Assembly (NCBI GenBank): GCA_000442125.1
Contig: KE546978.1
Location: 496,001 to 560,000 of the forward strand
DNA length: 64,000 bases
Direction of reading: 5' to 3'
Source of the DNA: Opeltia flavorubescens
Lineage: Eukaryota > Ascomycota > Lecanoromycetes > Teloschistales > Teloschistaceae
Part shown: piece by piece, positions 62,190 through 64,000 of the stretch
Layout: each line of letters opens with the position of its first letter
Numbering within the stretch: position 1 is the first letter of the stretch
Notes under the pieces: model-generated
The model's database searches: none
What the model was told of the DNA's origin: nothing
What the model saw: the letters and a program-made list of their open reading frames with translations, nothing else
Position numbers and translations under genes: made by a program

Positions 62190-64000
62190 CGTTTAGCTAT
62201 TCGCGTAAAAACTTAACCTTAATATTTATATATTTAGTATATTTATAAAATCAAAAATTTTTAATTAAAGTAATAATTCTTTAATTATTACTATAGAGAA
62301 TTATTATTACTAGTTTTAAATTTAGGTTATTCGTACTATTAATAGATAATTAGTTAAATAGATTTTATAGTTAAATTATTTTTTTAATCGTTTAGGTTTA
62401 GCTTTTATATTCCGCTTTATAAATAGATAGTATTATTATATTTTATCGTTTAGATAACCAGCTTATAACGCTACTATAAATATAGAAGATATAATTAGAT
62501 ATAAAACGCCTTATATTATAATCACCCGCCTAATTTAAATCCGTCTAGCCTTTTAGCTATTTTAAGCCCTTAATATATACTAAAACTAAATTTTTAGTAT
62601 TTTATAGATATAAAAAGATCCGTTAAATAATAATAAAATATAATTATATTAAATTCGATATAAAGCGGCTAACTATTAAAACCATATAAATAATATTAAA
62701 CCGAGTTTTTAGTATAGCGTATATTAGCGAGTTTACTATATTTTAATATTAGCGCTTTAGTTTTATTAAATATTTATATTATAGGTCGGTAGAGGGAATT
62801 AAATAATAGCCGGTTATTATTAATATATAAACTAGTTTATATTATACTATTCTATAATCGCTAAATATATATTTAATATAAGCTATTTAATTAAAATAAA
62901 AAGTATTAGTTTTATAGTTTCTGGTAACTTTTATATTAAAATAGTAGTTAATAAAATCTAGATTTAATATTTAAAAAGTATTATTACACTATTTTTTAAT
63001 AAAATTAATCTCTAAGTAATAATTAAAAATAAAAATATTATCTATATATATACTAATAATTTTACGCTTATTATAAAATATACTATAATTAGATAATAGA
63101 GGTTAAAAATTAATTATTTTAAAAAAATAAGTAGAATATTTATAATAAGTTTAAAAGCTTTATTTAAATTTATATAAAGCTTTATTTAATTTATAAATAA
63201 AGCTAGAATTATTAAAATTATAAAAGTATTCTATATATATAACTTCCTTATTTTTATTATATAGAAAAGCCGTTTTTATATTTATTTAATTAGCTTTAAA
63301 ATCTAGAGTAACTATTATAATAAAGATTGTTTTATAATTTATTAGCTTTACTACTAATATAAAGGTTTTATTATAATTAATATTAGACTATTATAGAAAG
63401 CCGCGGACTATCTATTATATTTTATATATTATAATACTACCGTATATATTACATTTAATTTTAAAAACCTAGTAGTTAAAAAAAATAGATTATATAAATA
63501 AAAGTAATTATTTAGTATATATTATTTATATATTATTATATTTTAAAAACTACAGCTCTTTTTTTATTACCTGTTCCTATTATTTAGTATAGAGCCTAGC
63601 TATAGTTTCTCTATATATCTTAGAATTAAAAGGATTATTTTTAGAGCCCGTTTTATTAAATAAAATAGATAGAAATATAATTAAATCTAGTAATCTAAAA
63701 AGTAATTAAAGGAGGTATAGTTATAAATAACTTTTAAAAGTATTAGTTAAAATATTAATAGAATAGCTTTAAATTAAACTAGTTATTTTTATTTAAAGCC
63801 GTTTACTATAGTATACCTAAATTATTAATAATAATAAAAGTAAAAATTCTAATAATAAGTCTAATATAAACTATAATAATATTAATAGTAAAAATATTAA
63901 TTAATTATATACCGCGGATTTCTAATCCGTAAATAATACCTATCTAGAAAATAACCCTCTAGTATTTATATATATGGGCCGCTTTTAATATTTAAAAACT
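62190..64000 (-). pseudogene. Copia pol fossil (RT and RNase H), 5' end beyond window
   Basis: On the minus strand, RT at about 63290-63220 reads INIKTAFLYNKNKEVIYIE, matching 'MDVKTAFLYG...EEVYVEQP'. About 63195-63150 reads KLNKALYKFK, stop, S, the 'LNKALYGLKQSPR' block. About 63060-63030 reads IYIDNIFIF, the YVDD catalytic box with its second Asp changed to Asn. RNase H at 62472-62435 reads ISWLSKR, stop, N; then ILSIYKAEYKS for 'ALSTTEAEY', and ILYSNN, stop, RIITLIKNF, then YKYTKYINIKVKFLRE at about 62245-62195. Stops match Gln and Trp positions. Upstream integrase is outside the window. Dead element. Confidence 0.92.

Larger units (their letters stand above)
60836..64000 (-). mobile_element. 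Ty1/Copia retrotransposon, minus strand, truncated by window edge
   Basis: Minus-strand reading gives Copia RT (63290-63000) followed by RNase H (62470-62190), then a non-coding tail and a RIP-spared block at about 60836-61520 that is probably the 3' LTR. Integrase, gag and the 5' LTR would lie beyond 64000. The left limit is set by the sudden return of CA and TG (GAACACTGC at about 60852) and is approximate. Both coding blocks are RIP-mutated. Confidence 0.85.

Noticed and set aside
1-64000. Mitochondrial or Plasmodium-like genome because of the extreme AT content
   Set aside because: CG dinucleotides are common while CA/TG are almost absent, LTR retrotransposons and hAT elements are present, and no mitochondrial genes are seen. 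This is the RIP signature in nuclear DNA.
1-64000. CRISPR arrays, rRNA genes or intact operons
   Set aside because: None seen; the tandem repeats present have no spacer structure, and no conserved rRNA segments are readable.

Overview
The window is nuclear DNA from a filamentous ascomycete (Pezizomycotina) that has repeat-induced point mutation (RIP). CA and TG dinucleotides are nearly absent over most of the 64 kb, TA is in large excess, and CG survives. That is what CpA-to-TpA mutation on both strands leaves behind. No intact protein gene is visible. Everything recognisable is a transposon fossil whose stop codons (TAA/TAG) fall where Gln or Trp codons are expected. No species is claimed.

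Layout. (1) 1-9114: a complete Ty3/Gypsy chromodomain retrotransposon on the + strand, with about 226-bp LTRs, a Gag zinc knuckle, RT, RNase H, integrase and chromodomain all readable through the mutations. It carries an unexplained 3.3-kb stretch before the 3' LTR. (2) 9115-21117: extremely AT-rich sequence with a tandem pair of about 378-bp repeats at 17.5-18.3 kb. (3) 21118-27000: a probable LINE, + strand. (4) 27667-28554: an 888-bp element with 30-bp terminal inverted repeats flanked by TA, partly spared from RIP. (5) 28555-36366: extremely AT-rich. (6) 36372-43542: a second Gypsy retrotransposon, pol on the minus strand, with 205-bp LTRs and a candidate 5-bp target duplication. (7) 44064-58378: a 14.3-kb hAT-like element with matching terminal inverted repeats and a perfect 8-bp target duplication. 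It contains a fossil of a centromeric-type histone H3 (CenH3-like) domain, other degraded reading frames, a tRNA-like fossil, and a nested 171-bp un-mutated miniature hAT element with its own perfect 8-bp duplication. (8) 58387-60835: very AT-rich. (9) about 60836 to the window end: a Ty1/Copia element on the minus strand, running off the right edge.

Together this is a nested transposon graveyard, as found in AT isochores, pericentromeres or centromeres of RIP-competent fungi. The very AT-rich stretches look like an older mutated substrate into which the more readable elements later inserted. The most unusual content is the CenH3-like histone fossil inside the hAT-like element, at 49158-49450.
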